NCBI GenBank assembly: GCA_009774215.1
Contig: VSNH01000023.1
Coordinates: 1-31,750 of the forward strand
Direction: 5' to 3'
Length of the DNA stretch: 31,750 bases
From: Lachnospiraceae bacterium
GTDB taxonomy: Bacteria; Bacillota; Clostridia; Lachnospirales; Lachnospiraceae
Below the pieces are notes generated by a model. The model made no database searches and had not been told where the DNA came from. It was given only the letters and a program-made list of their open reading frames with translations. Made by a program: the position numbers and the translations under genes. Shown here piece after piece: positions 1-7,982 of this stretch (position 1 is the stretch's first letter; each line of letters starts with the position of its first letter).

Positions 1-43
1 TTTTTTTTTAATCATCCGCCCCCCACCCCCATCAACACCCTGA
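1..43. other. Low-complexity window edge, possibly a contig-end artefact
   Basis: The first bases are a T run followed by C-rich tracts, unlike the coding sequence that follows. A TGA at 41-43 closes the trmK reading frame, although trmK should continue upstream. The stretch does not resemble the N-terminal part of the methyltransferase in any frame. A low-quality or chimeric contig end is the simplest reading, but a real break cannot be excluded from sequence alone. Confidence 0.5.
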
Positions 44-703
44 ATATCGGCGGCCGCGTCAGTTGTTTATACGAGGCTGGAGGAACAGATTGAGACCAGA
101 CTGTCGGACGGTTTACATAATTACACGGCCGGGGAGGCGGATTCCCTGATCTGTGCCGGTATGGGCGGCGGCCTGATGCGGCGGATTCTGGAGGCGGAGC
201 GGGAGAAGACGGATTCCTTCCGGGAAATGATTTTGCAGCCCCAGTCGGAGATTGAGAAATTCAGGCAGTTTCTCCGGGAAAACGGTTACGGGATTCTCGA
301 TGAGGAGATGATCGAGGAGGACGGGAAGTTCTATCAGGTGATCAGAGCGTCGGGGAAGGATGTGCTGTCCATGGAGCCCGACTGCGGCGGCGCGTGCGGG
401 GCGGCGGGAAACGGGAAAGAGTATTGCGGGATGGAAGAGACGGTCGATACAGCAGAGATTCCCGTCATTTCTCAGGGAGAGTTATGTAAACTCAAAGACA
501 GATACGGCCCGGTGCTGCTGCGAAAAAGAACACCTGTATTTTTATCTTTTCTGGAGCGGGAGGCAGCCGTCTATGAGGAGATTCTTGCGAATCTGCGGAA
601 ACAGGGTCTGACAGAGGAAAAGCGAAGGGAAAGATATGCGGAGGTGGAGCGGCTCCTGCGGGATAACTGTCTGGCGAAAAGCGTCGGGAAAGTAGTGAAA
701 TGA
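44..703 (+). CDS. trmK: tRNA (adenine(22)-N(1))-methyltransferase TrmK, 5'-truncated
   Basis: This is the C-terminal part of a TrmK/YqfN-type SAM-dependent methyltransferase, which makes m1A22 in tRNA. The visible hallmarks are the segment LSDGL, then GEADSLICAGMGGGLM, then LQPQSEIEKFRQFLRENGY and the EDGKFYQVI segment, in family order. SAM motif I (the DIGTDHG-type segment) and roughly the first 40-50 residues are absent, because the frame is closed by a stop at 41-43 beside low-complexity sequence. An ATG at 161 exists but lies in the conserved MGGG motif, so it is not the true start. A Gly/Cys-containing insertion (GGACGAAGNG) precedes the helical C-terminal domain. In many Firmicutes trmK is followed by a Nif3-like gene, but here a nucleoside kinase follows. 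Confidence 0.8.
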   Translation: MSAAASVVYTRLEEQIETRLSDGLHNYTAGEADSLICAGMGGGLMRRILEAEREKTDSFREMILQPQSEIEKFRQFLRENGYGILDEEMIEEDGKFYQVIRASGKDVLSMEPDCGGACGAAGNGKEYCGMEETVDTAEIPVISQGELCKLKDRYGPVLLRKRTPVFLSFLEREAAVYEEILANLRKQGLTEEKRRERYAEVERLLRDNCLAKSVGKVVK

Positions 704-838
704 TTTTAGCATGGTCTGATGCCCGACATGAAAATGGGCAGAACCGTTACGATTAGTTTACATAAGATATAACTTGGAGAGACCGAAGTTGTTTCGGACT
801 TGTCTGCGGTTATTATAAGAAAAAGGAGGGAACAGTCT

Positions 839-2494
839 ATGGCTACGATTATGATCGGAGGAAAAGAGAAACGCTACGAGGACGGCATCAAGTATGAGAT
901 CATTGCGGAGGCGCATCAGAACGATTATGTCAGCCAGATTGCATTGGTGACGGTGGACGGCAAGATCCAGGAGCTGATGAAGCGGGTTGACAGGGATTGT
1001 GAGCTTGATTTTATCACCTACGCGGACGCGATCGGCCATAAGACCTATGTGCGGACGGCGATCATGCTCATGCTTAAGTCCATCAAGGATGTGGCGGGCA
1101 TGGAGGCGGCGGCCAACGTGAAGGTGGAGTTCGCCATCGGTGCGGGCTACTACTGTGCGTTTCGAAACGGTCTGAAGCTGGACGAGAAGGCCATTGAGAA
1201 GGTGAAGGAGCGCATGGGAGAGCTGGTGGATATGGATCTTCTTGTGACGAAGAAGGCTTATCCGGCGGATGAGGCGGTGGCCCTCTTTGCGGAGAACGGC
1301 ATGAAGGATAAGGTTTCCCTGTTCCGCTATCGCAGAAGTTCCAACATCAATGTGTACTGTATGGGGGATTACTACGATTATTTTTACGGCTATATGCTGC
1401 CGAGCACGGGCTACATCAGGCTGTTTGACCTTTTTGCCTACGAGGACGGACTGATTCTGCTTCTTCCAGAGCAGGAGGATCCGGAGACGCTGCCGGAGTT
1501 TAAGCCCCGGAAGAAGCTGTTTCAGACGCTCCTTGCTACGGGAGAGTGGGGGCGTGATATCGGAATTGATACGGTGGGCGACCTGAACAACCAGATCTGC
1601 GACGGCAACATTGCCGATATGATTCTGGTGCAGGAGGCGCTGCAGGAGAGGCGGATCGGGGAGATTGCCAGAGACATCGCAAGGCGCGAGGGCGTGAAGT
1701 TTGTGATGATTGCGGGCCCTTCCTCCTCCGGTAAGACGACTTTTTCCCACAGGCTTTCGATCCAGCTTCGGACTTACGGGTTAAAACCGCATCCCATCGG
1801 GCTTGACAACTATTACCTGGATCACGACAAAACGCCTCTGGACGAGAATGGCGAGCCGGATTACGAGTGTCTGGAAGCCCTGGATGTAGAGCAGTTTAAT
1901 AAAGACATGACGGCGCTTCTTGAAGGGGAGAGCGTACAGCTTCCCACCTTTAGTTTCAAGACCGGGAAGCGGGAGTACAGCGGGAAGACGACGAAGCTTG
2001 GGGAAAACGACATACTGGTGATCGAAGGGATACACGGGCTGAACGAGAAGATGTCCTACACCCTGCCGGCGCAGAGTAAGTACAAAATTTACATCAGTGC
2101 ACTGACGACCTTGAACGTGGACGAACACAACAGGATTCCCACCACGGACAACAGGCTGCTGCGCCGTCTCGTGCGGGATGCCAGGACAAGGGGCGCTTCC
2201 GCGGCCAAGACGATCTCCATGTGGCCGTCGGTAAGAAGAGGGGAGGAAAAGTATATTTTCCCCTTCCAGGAGGAGGCGGATGCCATGTTCAATTCGGCCA
2301 TGCTCTTTGAACTGTCGGTTCTCAAACAGTATGCGGAACCGCTGCTTTTTGGCATACAGAAGGGGGAGCCGGGGTACCACGAGGCGAAGCGGCTGCTCAA
2401 ATTCCTAGAGTATTTTCTCGGAATCAGCAGCGAGGAACTGCCGAAGAACTCTCTGTGCAGGGAGTTTGTGGGCGGGAGCTGTTTTGAGGTCTGA
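839..2494 (+). CDS. Uridine-kinase-like nucleoside kinase with long N-terminal region
   Basis: A 551-residue protein. The C-terminal half is a P-loop kinase of the uridine kinase/phosphoribulokinase type: Walker A GPSSSGKT at residues 293-300, then LDNYYLDHDKTP and a VIEGIHGLNE segment. The first ~280 residues match the architecture of clostridial 'nucleoside kinase' proteins, which carry a TGS/threonyl-tRNA-synthetase-like N-terminal region. The probable reaction is phosphorylation of uridine or a related nucleoside in the cytoplasm; the substrate is not deducible here. The ATG at 839 is chosen because AGGAGG lies at about 824-829; an in-frame ATG at 800 lacks such a site. A weak -35/-10 pair (TTGTTT 789-794, TATTAT 811-816, 16 bp apart) may drive it. 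The stop codon overlaps the first base of repeat R1. Confidence 0.85.
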   Translation: MATIMIGGKEKRYEDGIKYEIIAEAHQNDYVSQIALVTVDGKIQELMKRVDRDCELDFITYADAIGHKTYVRTAIMLMLKSIKDVAGMEAAANVKVEFAIGAGYYCAFRNGLKLDEKAIEKVKERMGELVDMDLLVTKKAYPADEAVALFAENGMKDKVSLFRYRRSSNINVYCMGDYYDYFYGYMLPSTGYIRLFDLFAYEDGLILLLPEQEDPETLPEFKPRKKLFQTLLATGEWGRDIGIDTVGDLNNQICDGNIADMILVQEALQERRIGEIARDIARREGVKFVMIAGPSSSGKTTFSHRLSIQLRTYGLKPHPIGLDNYYLDHDKTPLDENGEPDYECLEALDVEQFNKDMTALLEGESVQLPTFSFKTGKREYSGKTTKLGENDILVIEGIHGLNEKMSYTLPAQSKYKIYISALTTLNVDEHNRIPTTDNRLLRRLVRDARTRGASAAKTISMWPSVRRGEEKYIFPFQEEADAMFNSAMLFELSVLKQYAEPLLFGIQKGEPGYHEAKRLLKFLEYFLGISSEELPKNSLCREFVGGSCFEV

Positions 2495-2607
2495 CGCGGG
2501 AAGTATTTTTAAAGACGTCCCGCCATAGGACGGAGACGCAAAGTCAGCAAGCTGACTTGGAAGTACTAAGTCTCGCGTGGGAGAATGTCCGAAATGCGGC
2601 ATTCTCC
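2494..2607 (+). repeat. Structured intergenic repeat R1 (type I core plus module B)
   Basis: Outer stem: ACGCGGGA (2494-2501) pairs with TCTCGCGT (2571-2578), and AGTATTTTT (2502-2510) with GGAAGTACT (2559-2567), leaving bulge AAG (2568-2570). The departures from Watson-Crick pairing are G.U. Inside are a type I core (GTCC...GGAC around CGCCATA) and module B, the hairpin AAGTCAGC/GCTGACTT (2541-2548/2551-2558). The second hairpin is 2580-2607, with GAGAATGTC pairing GGCATTCTC. There is no T tract, so it does not look like an intrinsic terminator. It lies between the nucleoside kinase and the rnpB promoter, and its left arm starts on the last base of the kinase stop codon. Confidence 0.85.
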
Positions 2608-2624
2608 GCGCAGTTGGCTTAACA

Positions 2625-2633
2625 TGCTATAAT
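2625..2633 (+). promoter_or_regulatory. Extended -10 promoter of rnpB
   Basis: TGCTATAAT is a perfect extended -10 (TGnTATAAT). It ends 6 nt before the P1 helix of RNase P RNA at 2639, which is the expected distance to a start site. No convincing -35 lies 16-18 bp upstream; that region is the 3' end of the R1 hairpin. Confidence 0.7.
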
Positions 2634-2638
2634 AAGGT

Positions 2639-2985
2639 GAGTAGAACAAATGATCGCGGCTGCACAGACGAAAGGGTGCAGGTGAGGAAAGTCCGGGCTC
2701 CACAGGGCAGGATGCCGGATAACATCCGGTGGAGGCGACTCCAAGGCCAGTGCAACAGAAATAATACCGCCCCGGCGATACGCCGAGGTGAGGGTGGAAT
2801 GGCAGTGTAAGAGACTACCGCCGTCACGGTAACGGGACGGGCTGTGTAAACCCCATCCGGAGCAAGACCAAGCAGAGAGCAATGACCGGCCCGGTTCGCT
2901 CTCAGGTAGGTTGCTGGAGGGTTTCGGCGACGAAACTCCTAGATAGATGATCATTCGCGACATAACCCGGCTTATCGTTCTGCTC
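2639..2985 (+). ncRNA. rnpB: RNase P RNA (bacterial type A)
   Basis: Catalytic RNA of RNase P, which matures tRNA 5' ends. Conserved blocks are visible in order: GAGGAAAGTCCGGGCTC (2680-2700 region), the ACAGAAA segment, GTAAACCCCATCCGGAGCAA, the AGAATGA-like P4/J region, and near the 3' end ATAGATGATCATTCGC with ACATAACCCGGCTTA. Ends were set by the P1 helix: GAGTAGAAC (2639-2647) pairs with GTTCTGCTC (2977-2985) with one G.U. Its length of about 347 nt fits type A. It is bracketed by repeats R1 and R2; R2 starts only 4 nt after P1 closes. Confidence 0.95.
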
Positions 2986-2988
2986 CCA

Positions 2989-3207
2989 AAGCGAAAAGAA
3001 CTTCTAGGGAAGCGCTGATTAAATCAGCACTTCCTTAGAGCCTCCGGCGGATGCACACGGATTTGCAAAGGAATGTGCCGCTTCGCGGCGCAAATCCGGT
3101 GCGGGAAACGCTTTAATCAGCGTTTCCCTAGCCACTCGCAGCAAGGGCTGCTTCGTGGAGAAGTTCTATGTTTCGCTTGAGAGAATGCCTGAAATGCGGC
3201 ATTCTCT
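2989..3207 (+). repeat. Structured intergenic repeat R2 (type II core) carrying a nested insertion
   Basis: Outer stem: AAGCGAAA (2989-2996)/TTTCGCTT (3171-3178) and AGAACTTCT (2997-3005)/AGAAGTTCT (3159-3167), with bulge ATG (3168-3170). The core after 3130 is CCAC..GCAGC/GCTGC..GTGG, like R6. The second hairpin (3180-3207) has a perfect stem GAGAATGCC/GGCATTCTC and loop TGAAATGC. Removing 3007-3130 restores a normal-size element that aligns with R6, so the extra 122 bp plus one TA is a secondary insertion. It sits between rnpB and the protease gene. Confidence 0.85.
3007..3128 (+). mobile_element. MITE-like 122-bp insertion at a TA, nested in R2
   Basis: It is flanked by TA on both sides (3005-3006 and 3129-3130). 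Terminal inverted repeats are GGGAAGCGCTGATTAA (3007-3022) and TTAATCAGCGTTTCCC (3113-3128), 16 bp with one mismatch. The middle holds further inverted repeats: CGGATTTGC (3059-3067)/GCAAATCCG (3090-3098) around GCCGC-TTC-GCGGC. There is no coding capacity. The TA duplication and short inverted ends resemble non-autonomous elements mobilised by IS630/Tc1-mariner-type transposases. That parentage is inferred; no transposase is in the window. Confidence 0.7.
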
Positions 3208-3232
3208 GCATATATATAGTGTGATTAGATAG

Positions 3233-3264
3233 GGGCACGGAGAGGCGCAGTCCTCCACGTGCCC
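3233..3264 (+). promoter_or_regulatory. Hairpin in the leader of the protease gene
   Basis: GGGCACG (3233-3239) pairs with CGTGCCC (3258-3264), extended by GAG/CTC inside. It ends about 20 nt before the AAGGAGGGG ribosome binding site (3283-3291). There is no T tract, so it could be a leader structure rather than a terminator. Function unknown. Confidence 0.45.
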
Positions 3265-3295
3265 TTGTGACAGGTATACAGGCAAGGAGGGGCTG

Positions 3296-4099
3296 GTGGC
3301 AAAGGGCGGGAGAATAAATAAAATATTTGTTGTTATTATATTTTTCCTGGGATGCTTTTTTCAAGCGCTGCCTGTGGAGGCGAAGGAACCGACTCTGCCG
3401 CCCCACCTGATTCAGAGTGTGAGCGGGGAGGATATCGTTGAGGGGATGCTCGCGCTCGACCTGTTTCACTGCCCCGTGCTGGAAGAGCCGGATCTCGAAA
3501 CCGCCTGTGAAAATGTGAGAGACACGGTGGTGCGGATTGATATGGGAAAAGCCTACGGCAGCGGCGTGATTTGCTGGATCACGGCCGACGGGGCGGTGAT
3601 TGCCACCAACAGGCATGTGCTCGACTACTGGCGGGAGGAGACGGGGGTGATCCGCTTTCCGCAAGGGTATTATGCAGGCGCAAGCATGCTTGGCAGTTCG
3701 GAAACCTGCGATGTCGGTTTTTTGCTGGTGGAGAAGGAGGAGATCGGTCTGCAGGCGTTTTCCGGGCTTCGCTGTGCTTTTTCAGATGCGGGCATTTATG
3801 GCGGTCTGCGGGTTGATGAGGCGATTTTCTGTCTGGGGGCTGGCAGGGAGGAAGATGAGATGATCTTCGAAGAGGCCGTCTTGGAGGAGACGGATAAGTA
3901 TATTGAGGCTTTCGGCGGTAAAATGCTTTACGGGCGCGGGTTTGCCAGAGAGGGGATGAGTGGCGGCGGCATGTTCGACGGCTGCGGGCGGCTGGTCGGG
4001 CTGCTGACCGGAGGGACCTATCAGAATGAGATCGCGGGGGTGCCTGTGGATCAGATATTGGTGGCATATTGGGAGGTTACGGGGGTTACGGGGGATTAA
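3296..4099 (+). CDS. Secreted or membrane-anchored trypsin-like serine protease
   Basis: A 267-residue protein beginning with a basic stretch and a hydrophobic segment at about residues 9-26 ending in VEA, which reads as a signal peptide or anchor. The catalytic triad can be placed as His107 (TNRHVL), Asp139 (CDVGFL) and Ser222 (EGMSGGGMFD), in the spacing of chymotrypsin-fold S1 (HtrA/DegP-like) peptidases. No PDZ domain follows, so it is shorter than HtrA. The probable role is proteolysis outside the membrane; substrates are unknown. The GTG at 3296 is chosen because AAGGAGGGG lies 4 nt upstream. It stands alone between R2 and R3. Confidence 0.75.
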   Translation: MAKGGRINKIFVVIIFFLGCFFQALPVEAKEPTLPPHLIQSVSGEDIVEGMLALDLFHCPVLEEPDLETACENVRDTVVRIDMGKAYGSGVICWITADGAVIATNRHVLDYWREETGVIRFPQGYYAGASMLGSSETCDVGFLLVEKEEIGLQAFSGLRCAFSDAGIYGGLRVDEAIFCLGAGREEDEMIFEEAVLEETDKYIEAFGGKMLYGRGFAREGMSGGGMFDGCGRLVGLLTGGTYQNEIAGVPVDQILVAYWEVTGVTGD

Positions 4100-4142
4100 A
4101 AGATACCCTTTTTTGGAAAGCTGTGATACAATAATGTGAGAA

Positions 4143-4238
4143 ATGCGAAAAGTACTTTTAAAGACGTCCCGCCATAGGACGGAACGCCAAGAAGTACTAA
4201 GTTTCGCATAGGAGAATGCCTGAGATACGGCATTCTCC
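4143..4238 (+). repeat. Structured intergenic repeat R3 (type I core)
   Basis: Outer stem: ATGCGAAA (4143-4150)/TTTCGCAT (4202-4209) and AGTACTTTT (4151-4159)/AGAAGTACT (4190-4198, one G.U), with bulge AAG (4199-4201). The core is the type I segment AAAGACGTCCCGCCATAGG, shared with R1 and R4. The second hairpin (4211-4238) has stem GGAGAATGCC/GGCATTCTCC and loop TGAGATAC. It ends 20 nt before the next start codon. Confidence 0.85.
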
Positions 4239-4258
4239 AGTGTGAAAAGGAGGAGGCT

Positions 4259-5131
4259 ATGGCGCTATTTCAGATCAGCAACGACAAGATTACGATACAG
4301 GTGGACAGTCTTGGGGCAGAGCTTAAGTCTTTAAAGAGCGTGCCTGACCAAAGGGAGTACATGTGGCACGGGGATCCGGCCTATTGGGGGCGGACATCGC
4401 CGGTGCTTTTTCCCATTGTGGGCGGTCTAAAGAACGGTACATACCGGCTGGACGGCAAGGAGTATGCCATGGGGCAGCACGGCTTTGCCAGAGACATGGA
4501 GTTTCAGCTGAAAAGTCAGGTGGCTTCGGAAATGTGGTTTACTTTAAACTCAGACTATGAGACTTTGCAGAAGTATCCGTATCCTTTCCGGCTGGAAATC
4601 GGTTATGAGCTGTCCGGACGCACGGTGGTGGTGAAATGGCGGGTAGTCAATCAGACGGGGGAACCGATCTGGTTTTCCATAGGCGGGCATCCGGGGTTCC
4701 TGTGTCCCATTGATCCGGGCACAGATCAGACCCAGTATAAGCTGCTCTTTGATGCGAAGGAGCAGGTGGTGTCCTCATGCATTGCGGGAGGGCTGGTAAA
4801 CGGGGAGAAGAAGACGTACGCGCTGCGAAACGGTGCGCTGCCGATTACGGCTGATCTTTTTGACGATGACGCGTTGGTGATCGAGGGGGATCAGGCTCAC
4901 AGCGTGGCGCTGGCCAGGCCGGACGGAACGCCGTATCTGACGGTGGAATTTGACGCGCCTTTGTTTGGCATCTGGTCGCCGCCGAAGAAAAAGGCGCCCT
5001 TTATCTGCATCGAACCGTGGTACGGCCGGTGCGACAGCGCGGATTTTACAGGAGATTTCAGGGAACGGGAATGGGGACAAAAGCTTGAGGGGACGGCTTT
5101 TGAAGCGTCCTATCGGATCACGGTTTCGTGA
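4259..5131 (+). CDS. Aldose 1-epimerase family protein (LacX-like)
   Basis: A 290-residue protein of the galactose mutarotase-like fold. Recognisable segments are WGRTSPVLFPIVGGLKNG near residues 43-60, QHGFARDMEF, a GGHPGF segment with a conserved His, and a late APFICIEPW segment. These match the LacX/YeaD-like branch, whose members interconvert sugar anomers or act on related hexoses; the actual sugar is not deducible. It appears complete. The ATG at 4259 follows AGGAGGAGG directly downstream of R3. The ABC transporter genes start 23 nt later, so they may be cotranscribed. Confidence 0.85.
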   Translation: MALFQISNDKITIQVDSLGAELKSLKSVPDQREYMWHGDPAYWGRTSPVLFPIVGGLKNGTYRLDGKEYAMGQHGFARDMEFQLKSQVASEMWFTLNSDYETLQKYPYPFRLEIGYELSGRTVVVKWRVVNQTGEPIWFSIGGHPGFLCPIDPGTDQTQYKLLFDAKEQVVSSCIAGGLVNGEKKTYALRNGALPITADLFDDDALVIEGDQAHSVALARPDGTPYLTVEFDAPLFGIWSPPKKKAPFICIEPWYGRCDSADFTGDFREREWGQKLEGTAFEASYRITVS

Positions 5132-5153
5132 GAACGGGAAAGGAAGGAATACT

Positions 5154-5852
5154 ATGGCGCCTGTGGTACAGTGTATGGGGCTGACGAAAACTTATGGAAG
5201 AAAAATCGCGTTGAACCAGGTATTTCTGAATCTGGAGCGGGGCAGAATTATCGGCCTGTTAGGGCCTAACGGCAGCGGAAAAACCACGCTGATTAAAATT
5301 ATGAACGGTCTTTTAAAACCGACGGCGGGAGAGGTATTGATAAACGGGCAGCGGCCGGGGATTGATACCAAGCTGCGGATTTCCTATCTGCCGGAGCGGA
5401 CGTACTTACAGCCCGGCATGAAGGTGCTGGAGCTGGTGCAGTATTTTCAGGACTTTTATCCGGATTTCCGGGTGGACAGGGCCTATGATATGCTGGCCAG
5501 ACTGCAGATTCCGCCGCAGGAGAGATTAAAAAATCTTTCCAAGGGCACGAAGGAGAAGGTGCAGCTCATTATGGTGATGAGCCGTGACGCGGATCTTTAT
5601 ATTCTGGACGAGCCGATTGCGGGCGTGGATCCGGCTGCCAGAGACTATATTCTCCATACGATTGTGAGCAACTATAACCGATGCGGTTCCATTCTGCTCT
5701 CTACGCACTTGATCTCGGATGTGGAAAACATTCTGGACGAAGTGGTTTTTATCAAGTACGGAAGCATTGTGCTGCAGGCCGGAGCGGAACAGATCAGGCA
5801 AAACGAGCGCAAGTCCGTGGATCAGTTTTTCAGGGAGGTGTTCGCATGTTAG
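5154..5852 (+). CDS. ABC transporter ATP-binding protein
   Basis: A 232-residue ABC ATPase. Walker A is GPNGSGKT (37-44), the signature LSKGTKEK starts at residue 128, Walker B is LYILDEP (148-154), and the H-loop histidine is 185 (STHL). The ATP subunit powers the membrane partner encoded immediately downstream, with which it overlaps by 7 nt. Such pairs in Firmicutes include YtrB/EcsA-like exporters, and the cargo is unknown. The ATG at 5154 follows AGGAAGG; the frame also extends upstream into the epimerase gene, but no better start is present there. Confidence 0.85.
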   Translation: MAPVVQCMGLTKTYGRKIALNQVFLNLERGRIIGLLGPNGSGKTTLIKIMNGLLKPTAGEVLINGQRPGIDTKLRISYLPERTYLQPGMKVLELVQYFQDFYPDFRVDRAYDMLARLQIPPQERLKNLSKGTKEKVQLIMVMSRDADLYILDEPIAGVDPAARDYILHTIVSNYNRCGSILLSTHLISDVENILDEVVFIKYGSIVLQAGAEQIRQNERKSVDQFFREVFAC

Positions 5853-6649
5853 GAAAATTGATGAAGTACGAATGGAAGGCGACCTGGAAGCTGCTTCTGT
5901 CTGCGAATGCCCTGACTCTGGTGATGACGGGACTTGCAAGGTGGATGGTATATCTGATGGATAAGGCGCCTTATTCCAGCGATTTCGAGATGGTCAATTT
6001 TGTGGCGGTTATGGTGCTGTTTACCTATGTGATGAGCATGTTCGCAGTGTTTGTAGGCACGGCGATCTATCTGATTTACCGTTTTTACACCTCTACCTAC
6101 GGCGATCAGGGGTACCTTCTGCATACGCTGCCGGTGGATGCGCATCATATTATTATCGCCAAGCTGCTGGTCAGTGTTCTGTGGGTGATGATGAACTCGC
6201 TCATTATTTATTTTTCGGTGATCTTTTTGTTTGCAGCCTCGACGGAGGTTATCAAATCCATGATGGATGGGCTGGTGAATGCCATCGTGTATCTGGGAGA
6301 GGAAGAAATATCCGTGTTTGTGGTGATTATGACCATCGTCGCATATATTTTCAATCTCTTTGCGCGGGTGCTCAGAGTGGGGGCCTGCATTTCGCTGGGG
6401 CAGCTTTCCTCCAACCATAAGCTGATGCTGTCCTTTGCGTGGTATATTGTTATTTATATTGTGGAGAGCATATTTCAGGGGATATATTTTGCCATTCGGG
6501 CGGCGATTCACAGTCAGGTGTCTCCCTTGAACTATATTTCCAATTTCGGTGTCGATTGGGAGACGACGCTGATTACGGGGATATTCCACTGTGTTATTTT
6601 CTATATCTTAATATGGTATATGATGGATAGAAAATTAAACCTGGATTAA
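5846..6649 (+). CDS. ABC-2-type transporter membrane protein
   Basis: A 267-residue hydrophobic protein with about six membrane segments. It begins with MLGKLMKYEWKATWK, a start typical of ABC-2 type permeases of short two-gene exporters. The segment TYGDQGYLLHTLPVDAHHII in the first third resembles family members in which 'LPV' motifs precede the second helix group. It overlaps the ATPase gene by 7 nt, implying translational coupling and a shared complex. The TAA stop is the left edge of repeat R4. Confidence 0.8.
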   Translation: MLGKLMKYEWKATWKLLLSANALTLVMTGLARWMVYLMDKAPYSSDFEMVNFVAVMVLFTYVMSMFAVFVGTAIYLIYRFYTSTYGDQGYLLHTLPVDAHHIIIAKLLVSVLWVMMNSLIIYFSVIFLFAASTEVIKSMMDGLVNAIVYLGEEEISVFVVIMTIVAYIFNLFARVLRVGACISLGQLSSNHKLMLSFAWYIVIYIVESIFQGIYFAIRAAIHSQVSPLNYISNFGVDWETTLITGIFHCVIFYILIWYMMDRKLNLD

Positions 6650-6743
6650 CGCGAGAAGTAATTCTAAAGACGTCCCGCCATAGGACGGGACGCCAAGAAT
6701 TACTATGTCTCGCGTAAGAGATGCCTGAAATGCGGCATTCTCT
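6649..6743 (+). repeat. Structured intergenic repeat R4 (type I core)
   Basis: Outer stem: ACGCGAGA (6649-6656)/TCTCGCGT (6708-6715) and AGTAATTCT (6657-6665)/AGAATTACT (6696-6704), fully paired, with bulge ATG (6705-6707). In the type I core, CGTCCCG pairs with CGGGACG. The second hairpin is 6717-6743 and lacks one A of the usual GAGAATGCC arm. The first base is the last base of the permease stop codon. The two-gene ABC unit ends here and the metal GTPase gene starts 43 nt after it. Confidence 0.85.
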
Positions 6744-6785
6744 GTATATAACTATGATTTTTTATAGAGAAAGGAAGGATGTAAC

Positions 6786-7937
6786 ATGACGAAGATTGAT
6801 ATTTTCTCGGGGTTTTTGGGGGCCGGGAAAACTACGCTGATCAGCAAGCTTTTAAAGGAAGCGCTGGCGGATACGAAGGTGGTGCTGATTGAGAATGAAT
6901 TTGGTGAAATCGGCATAGACGGGGGATTTCTGCAGGAGTCCAGCATCGAGATCAAGGAGATGAATTCCGGCTGTATCTGCTGCTCGCTGGTGGGGGATTT
7001 TGGCACGTCCTTAAAGGAGGTGTTAGATACCTATACGCCGGAGCGCATTCTGATCGAGCCTTCGGGTGTGGGAAAACTTTCTGATGTTATGAAGGCGGTG
7101 CAGGATGCCATGACGGACAGAGATGTGCGGTTAAACAGCGCGGTGGCTGTGGTGGACGCCTGCAAATGTAAGATGTATATTAAAAATTTCGGGGAATTTT
7201 TTGTCAATCAGATCGAACATGCCGGTACCATCGTCTTAAGCAGGACGGATAAGTTGAGCGAGGAAAAGCTGTCCGCCTGTGTGGCCCTGATTCGGGAGTA
7301 TAATGCCAAGGCAACGATCATCACGACGCCCTGGGATGCGCTTGAAGGGAAGGATATTCTGGAAACCATTGAGGGCGCCAAGGATCTGGAGGCAGAACTG
7401 ATGCGGGAAGTGATGAAGATGCAGGAGGAGCATCATCATCACCACGATCATGGGCCGGACTGCACATGTGGTTGTCACGATCACGGCCACGAGGAACATG
7501 AGCACCACCATGATGGGCACGGCGGGCATGGACATGAGCATCATCACGATCACGAGGAGCATGAGCATCACCATGACTGCGAGGAGCATGAGCGCCATCA
7601 CGACCACGAAGGGCATGCGCATCATCATGATCACGAGGGACATGGCCACCATCATCACGCGGACGAGGTCTTTACAAGTTGGGGGCTTGAGACGCCTGCA
7701 GTTTACACGAAGGAGGAGATCTCGCATATTCTGGCGGAGCTTGACAGGGAAGAGGCGTGCGGCCTGGTGCTCCGTGCGAAAGGGATGGTTCCCGGCGCGG
7801 ACGGCGGCTGGATCTATTTTGACTATGTGCCCGAGGAGAGCAATGTAAGGGACGGGAAACCCGGCGTAACGGGAAAGATCTGTGTGATCGGCTCCAAGCT
7901 GAAAGAGGAGAAGCTGGGAGAGCTGTTTAAGAAATAA
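6786..7937 (+). CDS. CobW/COG0523-type GTPase with a His-rich metal-binding segment
   Basis: A 383-residue G3E GTPase. Walker A is GFLGAGKTT (9-17), followed by ENEFGE (36-41), the CxCC motif C63-I-C65-C66, and an NKxD-like RTDK (153-156). Residues 216-291 are low-complexity and contain 38 His in 76 residues, plus Cys226/228/230 and Cys265. The C-terminal CobW domain follows from about residue 294. The family includes metallochaperone GTPases such as YciC/ZagA and YjiA that deliver Zn, Co or Ni. The His-rich stretch probably binds or buffers such ions. The ATG at 6786 follows AAGGAAGG. No clear zinc-repressor operator is visible upstream. A second CobW-like gene follows after 45 nt. Confidence 0.88.
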   Translation: MTKIDIFSGFLGAGKTTLISKLLKEALADTKVVLIENEFGEIGIDGGFLQESSIEIKEMNSGCICCSLVGDFGTSLKEVLDTYTPERILIEPSGVGKLSDVMKAVQDAMTDRDVRLNSAVAVVDACKCKMYIKNFGEFFVNQIEHAGTIVLSRTDKLSEEKLSACVALIREYNAKATIITTPWDALEGKDILETIEGAKDLEAELMREVMKMQEEHHHHHDHGPDCTCGCHDHGHEEHEHHHDGHGGHGHEHHHDHEEHEHHHDCEEHERHHDHEGHAHHHDHEGHGHHHHADEVFTSWGLETPAVYTKEEISHILAELDREEACGLVLRAKGMVPGADGGWIYFDYVPEESNVRDGKPGVTGKICVIGSKLKEEKLGELFKK

Positions 7938-7982
7938 ATAACGAGTTATATTTATATGCAATGAGAAAGGGATGAAGGAAGA

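Noticed and set aside
758..1750. A 330-codon minus-strand open frame opposite the nucleoside kinase
   Set aside because: The plus strand encodes a recognisable kinase; the minus-strand protein is His/Arg/Leu-rich with no family features.
2580..2607. The GAGAATGCC/GGCATTCTC hairpins as intrinsic terminators
   Set aside because: None of the seven is followed by a T tract, one lies inside the spoIIIA operon, and several lie inside co-oriented gene clusters that appear to be operons.
7938..7949. ATAAC-GA-GTTAT palindrome before the second GTPase as a zinc-repressor operator
   Set aside because: It is short, AT-rich and lacks the known Zur box pattern; chance occurrence cannot be excluded.
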